DNA of 49,101 bases, from positions 1-49,101 of the forward strand of contig WRDI01000003.1 in NCBI GenBank assembly GCA_009783515.1, in the 5' to 3' direction. This document shows positions 22,968 through 31,190 of the stretch, in pieces. Position numbers and translations under genes: made by a program. Positions within the stretch are counted from its first letter, which is position 1. The number at the start of each line of letters is the position of its first letter. Below the pieces are notes generated by a model. That model was not told the DNA's origin, made no database searches, and saw nothing but the letters and a program-made list of their open reading frames with translations. Origin of the DNA: Bacillota bacterium. Its GTDB lineage: Bacteria > Bacillota > Clostridia > Christensenellales > Pumilibacteraceae.

Positions 22968-25900
22968 CTATTTCCCCGAATACAGCATAATCTTCTCAAT
23001 CACCGCCTTCTCGTCTATCGGCTTCGCCAAATGGTCGTTCATGCCGCTCTCGAGACAACGGTCGATGTCCTCCTTAAAAGCGTTGGCGGTCATGGCGATT
23101 ATCGGGATACTTTTCGCCTTGGGTATATCCATCGCCCTGATTGCCCGTGTCGCCTGATAGCCGTCCATCTCCGGCATCTGAATATCCATAACGACAAGGT
23201 CATACCCGTCCGGATTTTCCCCAAACTTAGCAACGGCAACCGCCCCGCTTTCAGCGGTATCTATTTTAATCTTTGTATTTTTCAACAGCTCGATAAAAAT
23301 TTCCCTGTTAATCTCCACGTCCTCCGCCAAAAGTATGCTTATGCCCGACAGGTCGGGGACTCCGGTACTCTTTTTCGTTCCTATATTCAAGTTTTTAAGC
23401 GTACTACCCACAACATCGTTAATCGCATCCAAAACGGAGGAGGGGAACAGCGGCTTGGTGATAAAACGGGTTAGCTGGTTGTCAAACGCGGATTTCTCAA
23501 TCCTGTGCCATTCTAAATATGTTGTGATGATGATAACGGCGTTCTTTCCGACGCGGCTGCCTACATTATTTACAAAATCGACGCCGTTCGTCCCAGGCAG
23601 GTGATAATCCAAGAATACTATATCGTACGGGCGGCGTATATTCTCCGCCGCATCCAAAAGAGCGACCGTTTGGGCGCCGTCTGCCGCGGTATCCGCCCGT
23701 ATGCCAAAGCTGTCCGTTATGCTTAATAGATGTTTCCTTACATCGTCGTCGTGCTCGACAACCAAAAGCCGTATATCGCTCGGACGGATACCGTCAAAAA
23801 TGATCGTGTCCTGATGGACGGCGCGTTCCAGCGTCACCTCAAAACTGAAAGTCGATCCGACGCCGGGCACCGATTCCACCCAAATACGCCCGCCCATTTT
23901 TTCTACGATGTTTTTGGAGATGACAAGGCCGAGGCCTGTGCCGCCGTACTTACGAGACACGCTGCCGTCCGCCTGCTCGAAAGCGTTGAAAAGCCGGGAA
24001 ATCTGCTCTCCGGTCATGCCTATACCGGTGTCGGTCACCGAAAACCGTACCGTATTAGAACTTTCGTACCGCGCCGTCTGCTCTACGCTCAGCGTTATTT
24101 TACCGCCTGCGGGCGTAAACTTTACGGCATTTGAGAGAAGGTTTGTAATGACCTGCGAAAGCCTCAAGTCGTCCGCGACGTAGCTTAAATTCAGTTCCTT
24201 GCCCAAAAAGACACTGAACTTCTGACCCTTTTTCTCCATGTTATCGATTACAATATTGCAGATTTTCATCAGCATTTTTTCGATATTCATGGGAATTTTT
24301 TCCAGTTCGAATTTCCCCGCCTCGATTTTTGACATATCCAAAACATCGTTGATAATCGCCAAAAGGTGGCGGGATGATACGTCTATGGTGGTAAGGCAGT
24401 ATTTCAGCTTGGATACGTCGTCCGTCTTTTCGGCTATCCTCGCCATGCCTATTATCGCGTTCATGGGGGTGCGCATTTCGTGGCTCATATTGGCAAGGAA
24501 GTTTGATTTCGCCTGGCTTGCCGCCTTTGCCTGAGCCTGTTCACCCGCTAATTGCTCTATGCTCGTTATGTCCTGAATAATCTCGATAAAGCCTGTAATT
24601 TTGCCGTGCAGGTCTTTAAGCGTTGCGACATCGACTTGATACAACACGCCGTTATGCGTAAACCGCGTTTGCCTTTCACCGCGTTTAGAGCAGACTACGG
24701 CGCAGTTTTCGGTGTTGCAGACGGCGGTGTTCCATGTACTGCAAGCGAGCCCCATTACCTCGTCCCGCTTTTTACCCAATATTTTTTCCAGCGCAGCATT
24801 GACGAAAGTCCATTTCATGTCCATGTTCTGAACAGAGACTAAGAATGGGATAGAATCCAAAATCGAGCCGTACCAATGCACCATCGCCCGAAATTTTTCG
24901 GACTCGTCGTTAATCTCGTCCATCATCGACTGACGTTCCTTTAAGATACCGTCTAATTTTGCGGTCAGCGTGTTAAACCAATACGCCAAATCTCCTATTT
25001 CGTCTTTTTGTTGGTCGGGGACTTGTTCGCTTAAATCCGCACGGTCCTCGGCGATGTCCCGAATCTTTGACTTAACCATAGCCAGAGGCACTGAAATCAG
25101 CCTGTGCGAACGCAACAGCAGTACGGTGATAGGGGCGAGCGTCATGCACAGTAACATAATAAACAAAATAAATCTGCCTGTGTCCGCAAGACCCGATACA
25201 GCGGAGGTATCCATAGCGCAGATAAGTACGCCTGTTTGTTCCTGCTTATAGTCAAAAAGGGGATGAACCGCCAACGTCATGTTATCGCGGCTATAATTTT
25301 CAAAATAGATACCGTCGGCGGTTTTTCCGATACTCAATAAGGCGGAGGTTATTAACTTGTTTTCAAACAAATCAACCTTTGTTTGTTCAGTTTCGCGCCT
25401 TTTTTCTTTATCTCTTTTTACCTCGTCGTTGTCTGTTTCAGCCTCGGCGATTACCGCCGCGTCGACGCTCTTTGTACGGATAACCCGTATAAAGTCGTCG
25501 TCAAACGGCGGGTATAATTCCGGATTGGCGAGGTCTGCGGAAAAGAATGTCAAATCTCTATTGGCATAAATAGCGACAAAGACCTTTGCTTCATCGATAG
25601 CCGAGGTAATAATCGGGGGAAACTGTTGCAATACCTCTACGGTGCCCATAAATATATCGTCACCGGTACCGAATACCCCGTCTTCGCCCGGGTCAAAGAT
25701 AGGGACAACCCCGCGTATCGCGAATCCCCCGCTACCGGGCTCTAAACCTAAAGCGAGTTTTGTACCCTTATTCTCGATAACGTGCATAACGGTGAACCGA
25801 TACGAGCGAAGGTCGTCGGACCAATCGTGGTTTCTTCCGTCATTGTTGGACGCAACGCGCCACATACGAGCCAGGCTAAGCCCGTTGGGCAGGTGAAAAT

Positions 25901-26309
25901 GTAATTCTAAATTAGTGCCGCCGGATAACGCTCTGTAACTGCTCAGCATCGGACCGAGTTCACTATGCAAATGCGCGCGCGCATCCTTGAACTCCTGTGC
26001 TTCGACTATTTCCTGAAGCTCCTCTCCGTCAATACCTTCGTCTATCTTATAGCCGTAAGGATTATGAAGCGCCATTTTATACGCCTCTATTACCGCGGGT
26101 TGACGGACAAACAGCGAGGATTCCCTCACCGATTTCTGCGCACTTATATTGATTTGATCAAGGATAAAATTCACGCGGTTTTCTAAAACGTCGCGGACGT
26201 GCTCTTCGCGCATATTGTTAAACGATGAATTGATTGCAAGAAAGCTGCCGATGCCAAAGATTATTACGATAATTATTTGCGGTATGGCTAACTTTAAGAC
26301 AAGTTTCAT
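22968..26309 (-). CDS. Hybrid sensor histidine kinase (sensor-HAMP-PAS-HisKA-HATPase-REC-REC)
   Basis: 1113 residues. TM1 is 5-27 and TM2 about 378-400, enclosing a 350-residue extracytoplasmic sensor, possibly a double Cache fold. HAMP is about 401-455, and PAS about 475-590 with cysteines 523, 531, 536 and 540. HisKA has NMSHEMRTPMN with phospho-acceptor H610. The ATPase has LLSNAVKF (N727), DTGIG (760-764) and GGTGLGL (789-795). REC1 has D901 (FLDYHLPG) and K952. REC2 has D1042 (VMDIQMPEMDG) and K1096. All phosphorelay residues are present; no Hpt domain or output regulator is encoded nearby. ATG 26309 has AGAGGAT 10 nt upstream. Confidence 0.95.
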   Translation of the reverse strand: MKLVLKLAIPQIIIVIIFGIGSFLAINSSFNNMREEHVRDVLENRVNFILDQINISAQKSVRESSLFVRQPAVIEAYKMALHNPYGYKIDEGIDGEELQEIVEAQEFKDARAHLHSELGPMLSSYRALSGGTNLELHFHLPNGLSLARMWRVASNNDGRNHDWSDDLRSYRFTVMHVIENKGTKLALGLEPGSGGFAIRGVVPIFDPGEDGVFGTGDDIFMGTVEVLQQFPPIITSAIDEAKVFVAIYANRDLTFFSADLANPELYPPFDDDFIRVIRTKSVDAAVIAEAETDNDEVKRDKEKRRETEQTKVDLFENKLITSALLSIGKTADGIYFENYSRDNMTLAVHPLFDYKQEQTGVLICAMDTSAVSGLADTGRFILFIMLLCMTLAPITVLLLRSHRLISVPLAMVKSKIRDIAEDRADLSEQVPDQQKDEIGDLAYWFNTLTAKLDGILKERQSMMDEINDESEKFRAMVHWYGSILDSIPFLVSVQNMDMKWTFVNAALEKILGKKRDEVMGLACSTWNTAVCNTENCAVVCSKRGERQTRFTHNGVLYQVDVATLKDLHGKITGFIEIIQDITSIEQLAGEQAQAKAASQAKSNFLANMSHEMRTPMNAIIGMARIAEKTDDVSKLKYCLTTIDVSSRHLLAIINDVLDMSKIEAGKFELEKIPMNIEKMLMKICNIVIDNMEKKGQKFSVFLGKELNLSYVADDLRLSQVITNLLSNAVKFTPAGGKITLSVEQTARYESSNTVRFSVTDTGIGMTGEQISRLFNAFEQADGSVSRKYGGTGLGLVISKNIVEKMGGRIWVESVPGVGSTFSFEVTLERAVHQDTIIFDGIRPSDIRLLVVEHDDDVRKHLLSITDSFGIRADTAADGAQTVALLDAAENIRRPYDIVFLDYHLPGTNGVDFVNNVGSRVGKNAVIIITTYLEWHRIEKSAFDNQLTRFITKPLFPSSVLDAINDVVGSTLKNLNIGTKKSTGVPDLSGISILLAEDVEINREIFIELLKNTKIKIDTAESGAVAVAKFGENPDGYDLVVMDIQMPEMDGYQATRAIRAMDIPKAKSIPIIAMTANAFKEDIDRCLESGMNDHLAKPIDEKAVIEKIMLYSGK

Positions 26310-26348
26310 CTAAGTTTATCCTCTTTTTATCCATTTGTATAGTGGTTT

Positions 26349-26377
26349 ATTATACCATATCCGTGTGGAGAAATAAA
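26349..26377 (-). promoter_or_regulatory. Histidine-kinase promoter
   Basis: Minus strand TTTATT (26377-26372), 17-bp spacer, TATAAT (26354-26349), about 40 nt before ATG 26309. Confidence 0.55.
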
Positions 26378-26442
26378 GCGTTTGACTGACTTTTTCTGAA
26401 ATTTTGTTTATATCAGCAGGTCTAAATAATTCAGCCCGCATT

Positions 26443-27174
26443 CTACTTGCTCTTAAATTCGTACACCCGCTTTGCAAGCCACACCCGCTTTATGTATTCT
26501 TCCGTCTCCTTAAACCTCACCTCGCCCGCCCAACGCGAAAGGTTGCGCTCCCCCGCGTTATAGGCGGTTATCGCGTCGTTTTCCCCGTATTTTCTTATCA
26601 GATAACTCAAGTAATATGTACCCAATTTTATGTTATAGTCCGCCTCGTACAGCCTTTGTCGGTTGTACTCTTCCCCCACCTTTTCCGCGCACCACTCGGC
26701 GGTAGATGGCAAAAGCTGCATCAGCCCGACGGCCCCCGCCCTGCTGACCGCGTTTTTATCAAATTTACTTTCCGTCCAAATCACGGCGTAAACAAGGCGG
26801 CTGTCCACATTGTACTGTTTTGAATACGCCTCGACCGACCCTGTATATTTAAACGGAAACAAAATATTAAGGAACAAAACGGCGGCAACAAGCAAAACAA
26901 CCGCGCCCGCCGCCACGCCTTTTAGCAACCACCCCGCCACCGGACCACCCCGCCACCGGACCACCCCGCCTCCTGTCAGAGAAGCATTCGTGAGGCACCC
27001 CTCCGATGGAGGGGAATTAAAGCATTCGTGGGCACCCCTCCGATGGAGGGGAATTTTAGCTGTCCCCATCGCCTCGCTTTGTTCGACCTTTGCCGCATAA
27101 CCCGTCTCGTATTTCTTTGTACGGCGGGACGCTTCCGAGGGCGATTCTTTTTTCGATTTTTCGGTAAAATTCAT
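26443..27174 (-). CDS. Membrane-anchored lytic transglycosylase with a repeat-derived insert
   Basis: 243 residues from ATG 27174. The C-terminal SLT domain (about 112-240) cleaves peptidoglycan: catalytic Glu in VIWTESKF (E135), then GAVGLMQLLPSTAEW and DAITAYNAGE. One membrane helix (83-105) anchors it outside the cell. Residues about 40-80 are read from intergenic-type repeats, which stay open in frame and enlarge the cytosolic N-terminus. The start is uncertain: ATG 27174 overlaps coaE by about 119 nt in another frame, while ATG 27069, after GCGAGGCG, would overlap by only 14 nt. It is in the polA-coaE cluster. Confidence 0.85.
   Translation of the reverse strand: MNFTEKSKKESPSEASRRTKKYETGYAAKVEQSEAMGTAKIPLHRRGAHECFNSPPSEGCLTNASLTGGGVVRWRGGPVAGWLLKGVAAGAVVLLVAAVLFLNILFPFKYTGSVEAYSKQYNVDSRLVYAVIWTESKFDKNAVSRAGAVGLMQLLPSTAEWCAEKVGEEYNRQRLYEADYNIKLGTYYLSYLIRKYGENDAITAYNAGERNLSRWAGEVRFKETEEYIKRVWLAKRVYEFKSK
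26935..27060. repeat. AATTCCCCTCC-type repeats inside the slt reading frame
   Basis: Two copies of the element (GAGGGGTGCC and CACGAATGC blocks ending at AATTCCCCTCC) plus tandem CCGGACCACCCCGCCAC units. The block begins at the coaE stop codon (TAA, 27058-27056) and ends before the slt membrane helix. Relatives lie between genes at 1564-1597 and 2185-2390. Confidence 0.8.
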
Positions 27175-27769
27175 TGACGTTATCCCTTAATTGCTCCCCG
27201 TCTCCGTTATTTTCTATACAAAAGTCGCATTTCTCCCTTAAAAACTCGTCAGTGTACTGCGTTTTGATTATTGCGGCGGCTAACTGCTCCGTCATGCCGT
27301 CGCGCCTAAGCACCCTCTCTATCCTGATTTTTTCGTTCGCCAAAATACCCAAGGTAACGTCGCAAACGCCGTAGAATCCGCTTTCAAACAGCAACGGAAC
27401 CTGCACGACGACCCAATCCCTCCCTTTTACTTCCTCCGCCACCGCCGCTAAAATATACGGATGAGTAATAAAATTAAGTAATTTCCTGCTGTTTTCGTCG
27501 GAAAAAACCAAGTTTTTAAGTAGGGAACGCTGCAAAACTCCATCAACCACGCAGCTCGGAAATGCTTCTATCAGCTTTTGATAGCACCCCATACCCTCAA
27601 CCATAACGCGGCGCGACACCTCGTCGGTATCTATAATATATGCGCCTTTGCCTTTTAGTATTTGCGCCACGGTGCTTTTGCCCGCGCCTATCCCGCCGGT
27701 CAGGCCAACCAAAAACGTATGGCAGTAATTATCAAAATTTACATATACTTTTATTTTCTGTTTTTTCAT
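27056..27769 (-). CDS. coaE: Dephospho-CoA kinase
   Basis: Last step of coenzyme A synthesis: phosphorylates the 3'-hydroxyl of dephospho-CoA. 237 residues against about 200 usual. The P-loop GLTGGIGAGKST is at 23-34, DTDEVSRRVM follows (metal/substrate region), and the VPLLFESGFY segment and IRIERVLRRDGMT lid arginines are present. About 18 extra residues precede the domain and about 25 follow it. The C-terminal extra part ends exactly where a repeat block begins, so the stop may have been displaced. No clear ribosome site; an in-frame start nearer the P-loop is possible. Same strand as polA. Confidence 0.93.
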   Translation of the reverse strand: MKKQKIKVYVNFDNYCHTFLVGLTGGIGAGKSTVAQILKGKGAYIIDTDEVSRRVMVEGMGCYQKLIEAFPSCVVDGVLQRSLLKNLVFSDENSRKLLNFITHPYILAAVAEEVKGRDWVVVQVPLLFESGFYGVCDVTLGILANEKIRIERVLRRDGMTEQLAAAIIKTQYTDEFLREKCDFCIENNGDGEQLRDNVNEFYRKIEKRIALGSVPPYKEIRDGLCGKGRTKRGDGDS

Positions 27770-27835
27770 GTATATAAACCTACAAATTATTATTTTTTCT
27801 TATTTGGTTTTACGGCAAATCTACTTTTATGCCTT

Positions 27836-28030
27836 AACCAGATGTTTTTCCCAGCCTTTATGCGTTGCGGGGGTCTGGAGGGCACTGCGTTAAGCAAACA
27901 GTCCAGTGGACTGTTTGTAGCAAGTGCCACCGCAAGTGTCCCCAGCGCCTATTTACCACCCCAAAAAACATAAATGTTTTTTGGGGACCCCGGTTTGTAC
28001 TTTTTCGGCGCACGAAAAAGTACAAACAAT
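27836..28030. mobile_element. Hairpin element E between polA and coaE
   Basis: Three consecutive hairpins and no ORF. AAACAGTCCA / TGGACTGTTT (27896-27916) lies inside GGCACT/AGTGCC. CCCCAAAAAACAT / ATGTTTTTTGGGG (27959-27986) is 13 bp and perfect. GTTTGTACTTTTTCG / CGAAAAAGTACAAAC (27993-28027) is 15 bp and perfect. On the minus strand the middle part reads CGGGGTCCCC plus an A-rich hairpin plus GGGGTGG, the same motif as in elements A and B. Confidence 0.7.
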
Positions 28031-28055
28031 GAGGTAAGAATACGCTTACTTTATG

Positions 28056-30575
28056 TCATTTACAGTCAATCCATCTTTTTCCGATACCGGCTTCCACGCG
28101 CAAAGGCACGCCCAACTCCACCACGTTCTCCATCTCGTGTACCAATAATTCACGTACGGCGTCCGCGTCCTTTTCCTCCGCCTCGGCTATCAGCTCGTCG
28201 TGAACCTGCAAAATCAGCTTCGCGGTCGTCCCCGCCAAAGTCTTGTGGACGTTAATCATAGCCGCCTTGATTATATCCGCCGCGCTGCCCTGCAAGGGGG
28301 TGTTCATAGCGGCGCGCTCGCCAAATTTCCGCACGTTCATATTGGGCGACTTTAATTCGGGAATCCGCCGCACCCGCCCCAAAAACGTTTTCACATAACC
28401 GTCCCTGTACGCCTTTTCCACGCACCCGTCCAAATATTCTTTAACCCCCGAGAACCGCTCGAAATAGCGTTTTATCAGTCCCCCAGCTTTAGCAACCGAA
28501 ATCTTTAAAGTTTGCGACAGCCCGAAGTCGCTCATGCCGTACACAATCCCAAAATTGACAGCTTTTGCAGACTGCCGCATCTCCTTGGTAACCTTATCGA
28601 GCGGCACGCCGTACACCGCCGCCGCCGTTTGCTTGTGTATGTCCTCCCCATTCAAAAAAGCTTGTATCATAGCGGAATCGCCCGAAAAAGCCGCCAAAAG
28701 CCGAAGTTCAATCTGCGAATAGTCCGCCGAAATTAGCACACTGCCCTCTCTTGCCGTGAAAAGCGCGCGTAATTTGCGCCCTTCCTCCTCTCTTGCGGGA
28801 ATGTTTTGCAGGTTGGGCTCCACACTGCTCAATCGCCCCGTCACGGTCAATGCCTGCTTAAACTCTGTACGCACTACCCCCTCGCCGTCCGCTAAGCGTT
28901 TATACCCCTCGATATAGGTGCTAATCAGCTTACTTATTTTGCGATATTGCAGTATTTTTGCGACAATCGGATAGTCTTCCTTTAACGGATCCAAAATCTC
29001 AAATGCTGTGGAGGTCGCCTTGCCCTTCTTTGGGTACGGAATTTGCAAATCGCTGAAAAGCACCTCTAAAAGCTGTTTAGGCGAATTAACGTTAAAGTTT
29101 TTGCCGCTTAAGGTGAAAATCTCAGCGGTCAAGGCTTCGGCTTCGACAGCGTAAACACGGCCTAAACGCTCGTTTTCCGCCATATCAAGCTTAAAACCGG
29201 TGTTTTCCATATCGAAAAGCACGTCGCAAAGCGGCAGTTCCAATTTGTAATACAAATCGTCCAAACCGGTTCCCTTTAATTTTTGTTTTTGTTCGGTCGC
29301 AACCGTCCAAAGGGCGTGCGCCGCGTCCTCCTCCTTGTACCCAAACTCACCGCAAAACTCGCTTAAACTCTCGAATTTAACGTTGACGTTCAACAAATAT
29401 TGCGCCAATTTTACGTCAAAAAAGCCGTTTAAGCCTACCCCCCACTCCCGTAACGTGTGTTTCAGTTGCTTGGCGTCCAATACCGCTTTGAAGATATTTT
29501 CATTTTCAAATCGCGGCTTTAACACCCCTATAATCTGTCCCAAGGACGGTCCGAAAAGGTCGGTTCCCAATCGGATTTCGTACTGCACCCCCTCTTTCGC
29601 CAACAAAACCGCGTCTTTATTAACACAAAACGCAAACCCGCCTTTTGCCAAATCGGGCAGTATCCTCAAATCAATAACAATCTCCCGCCTTATTTCCGCC
29701 GCCGAAACGACCCGCTTTTCCTTGCCAAAAAGCTCCCCCCGTGCCGCTAAACTGCGGAAATTCAGTTTTTCAAATTTTTCGCGTACCCCGTCGTTAAACG
29801 GGAATCTTAATTCGCAATCGCTCAAATGCGCGTCAAGCGGCACATTGCAGTCTATTTTGGCTAATTCCCGCGATAAATACGCGCTGTCCCGTCCCTCTTT
29901 CAGCTTCTCGCCCAGTTTCCCCGCAATTTCGTCAATATTTTGGTACACTACGTCCAAAGTGCCATACTTGCACACCAGTGCGGACGCTGTCTTATCCCCC
30001 ACCCCCGCGACGCCCGGAATATTGTCGCTGGTGTCGCCGCACAGCGCCTTATAATCGACGATTGCGGCGGGAGCAAAGCAAAACTCCTCTATAAATTTGT
30101 TTTCATCGTATAATTCGACGTAAGAAATGCCTTTTTTGGTGAATGCCACACGCGTGTTTTTGCCGATAAGCTGAAACGCGTCGCGGTCACCCGTAATTAT
30201 GACGGAGGGCGCGGGCAGACGGCAAAGCGTACCAAGAATGTCGTCTGCCTCGTATCCCTCTTTCTCGAAAATTTTGACGCCCATCTCGCGAAGCAGACGT
30301 TTTAGGATAGGTAGTTGCACCGCTAATTCGTCCGGCATCCCCTTCCGCGTCGCCTTGTACGCGTCGTATCGCTTGTGGCGAAAAGTGGGCGCGGGCAAAT
30401 CGAAGGCAACGGCAACGTGCGTGGGGGCATAATCCGCGATTGCCTTAATCAGCATGGTACAAAACCCGTACACCGCTTGCGTGGGGTTGCCGTCCTTATC
30501 GCTTAGGGGCGGGAGCGCGTAAAAAGCGCGGTTGATAAGACTGTTGCCGTCTATCAAAATCAAAAATTCTTTCAT
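28056..30575 (-). CDS. polA: DNA polymerase I, proofreading site lost
   Basis: 839 residues from ATG 30575. It does Okazaki-fragment processing and repair synthesis. The N-terminal 5'-3' nuclease (about 1-290) has LILIDGNSLINRAFYA, GDRDAFQL and the helix-hairpin-helix CGDTSDNIPGVAGVGDKTA. The middle domain lacks the DxE residues of the 3'-5' exonuclease, as in many Bacillota. The polymerase has EPNLQNIP, motif A SADYSQIELRLLA, the O-helix RQSAKAVNFGIVYGMS, and motif C QVHDEL. There is no ribosome site: TATAAT lies 6 nt before the ATG, which predicts a leaderless message. Downstream are coaE and slt. Confidence 0.97.
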   Translation of the reverse strand: MKEFLILIDGNSLINRAFYALPPLSDKDGNPTQAVYGFCTMLIKAIADYAPTHVAVAFDLPAPTFRHKRYDAYKATRKGMPDELAVQLPILKRLLREMGVKIFEKEGYEADDILGTLCRLPAPSVIITGDRDAFQLIGKNTRVAFTKKGISYVELYDENKFIEEFCFAPAAIVDYKALCGDTSDNIPGVAGVGDKTASALVCKYGTLDVVYQNIDEIAGKLGEKLKEGRDSAYLSRELAKIDCNVPLDAHLSDCELRFPFNDGVREKFEKLNFRSLAARGELFGKEKRVVSAAEIRREIVIDLRILPDLAKGGFAFCVNKDAVLLAKEGVQYEIRLGTDLFGPSLGQIIGVLKPRFENENIFKAVLDAKQLKHTLREWGVGLNGFFDVKLAQYLLNVNVKFESLSEFCGEFGYKEEDAAHALWTVATEQKQKLKGTGLDDLYYKLELPLCDVLFDMENTGFKLDMAENERLGRVYAVEAEALTAEIFTLSGKNFNVNSPKQLLEVLFSDLQIPYPKKGKATSTAFEILDPLKEDYPIVAKILQYRKISKLISTYIEGYKRLADGEGVVRTEFKQALTVTGRLSSVEPNLQNIPAREEEGRKLRALFTAREGSVLISADYSQIELRLLAAFSGDSAMIQAFLNGEDIHKQTAAAVYGVPLDKVTKEMRQSAKAVNFGIVYGMSDFGLSQTLKISVAKAGGLIKRYFERFSGVKEYLDGCVEKAYRDGYVKTFLGRVRRIPELKSPNMNVRKFGERAAMNTPLQGSAADIIKAAMINVHKTLAGTTAKLILQVHDELIAEAEEKDADAVRELLVHEMENVVELGVPLRVEAGIGKRWIDCK

Positions 30576-30581
30576 TTTTTT

Positions 30582-30610
30582 ATTATACACCAAATAATTT
30601 TTTTTCGCAA
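30582..30610 (-). promoter_or_regulatory. polA promoter, leaderless geometry
   Basis: Minus strand TTGCGA (30610-30605), 17-bp spacer, TATAAT (30587-30582), six A, then ATG 30575. Confidence 0.8.
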
Positions 30611-30639
30611 GTTTTTACAGAAAATATTTGGTTTTTATT

Positions 30640-30780
30640 CGACAGGGCAGACGACCGGTGGTCGCCCCTACGGTCTGTTAAAATCAGATTTTCGCGGTTT
30701 TAATGTATCCGTAGGGACGGGCCTACGAAGCAAGACCACGAATGCTTCTTGGCACGGTCTTATTGCCCGTCCGCCGACCT
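30640..30780. repeat. Intergenic repeats upstream of polA
   Basis: Includes GACAGGGCAGACGACCGGTG and GTAGGGACGGGCCTACGAAG, continuing as the third copy of the CTACGAAGCAAGACC...TTGCCCGTCCG unit (30722-30773). No gene. Confidence 0.65.
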
Positions 30781-30838
30781 AATTGAATAATTACCAAATA
30801 TTTTTCGCCGAATTTTTAGTAAACCCCTGTGCTTTGCC

Positions 30839-30868
30839 TTTACAAAAGCCGTGCGTTTGCAGTATAAT
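30839..30868 (+). promoter_or_regulatory. queT promoter
   Basis: TTTACA (30839-30844), 18-bp spacer, TATAAT (30863-30868). The predicted start near 30875 is about 18 nt before the riboswitch. Confidence 0.78.
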
Positions 30869-30891
30869 ATTGTCGATATCACAACTCAATA

Positions 30892-30938
30892 AGGACAGTT
30901 CGAAACTCCACCCTGTCATAATAAACAAAACTATGGAA
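30892..30938 (+). promoter_or_regulatory. preQ1-I-type riboswitch aptamer
   Basis: P1 GACAG (30894-30898) pairs with CTGTC (30913-30917) around a loop beginning TTC and ending CCACC. An A-rich tail ATAATAAACAAAACTATGGA follows, and the loop TCCA can pair with the tail TGGA to close an H-type pseudoknot. This is the preQ1-I plan (stem, TTC...ACC loop, stem, AT-AAAA-ACTA tail). The gene downstream is queT, a known partner. A terminator follows directly. The tail is a little longer than the usual consensus. Confidence 0.75.
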
Positions 30939-30973
30939 AAAAACAGGGCGGATTCTACCCTGTTTTTGTTTTT
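30939..30973 (+). terminator. Riboswitch-controlled terminator
   Basis: AAAAACAGGG (30939-30948) pairs with CCCTGTTTTT (30958-30967), then TGTTTTTGTTG. The left arm ACAGGG can instead pair with CCCTGT in the aptamer (30911-30916). Ligand binding, which locks P1, should therefore free the terminator and switch queT off. Confidence 0.78.
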
Positions 30974-30984
30974 GTTGTTTTTTC

Positions 30985-31180
30985 GTCCCGACCTATGTCC
31001 CACACACTGCGGCGGGATTGACACGTCGCTGCTCGCCTCTCTGAGGTCTGCTGTCGCAGACCTTGCAAATCGCAAGCGATTTGTCGGCTCGCTACGCTCC
31101 TCGCAATGACGGCCCCCGCCCTACGACAACCTAACCCCAACCTTAACTCCACACTTCAAACTCCACACTCCACTCTCACA
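30985..31180. repeat. Repeat block inserted between riboswitch and queT
   Basis: The approximately 200 bp hold GAGGTCTGCTGTCGCAGACC and AAATCGCAAGCGATTTG palindromes, a GGCTCGCTACGCTCCTCGCA unit with AATGACGG, a CCCCCGCCCTAC piece, and ACTCCACACTTCAAACTCC (about 31146-31175). These are families common in intergenic regions of this window. It lengthens the leader to about 315 nt. Confidence 0.7.
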
Positions 31181-31190
31181 AAGGACTGCC

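Noticed and set aside
30791-31152. Open frames across the queT leader
   Set aside because: They run through the riboswitch, terminator and repeats and have no ribosome sites.
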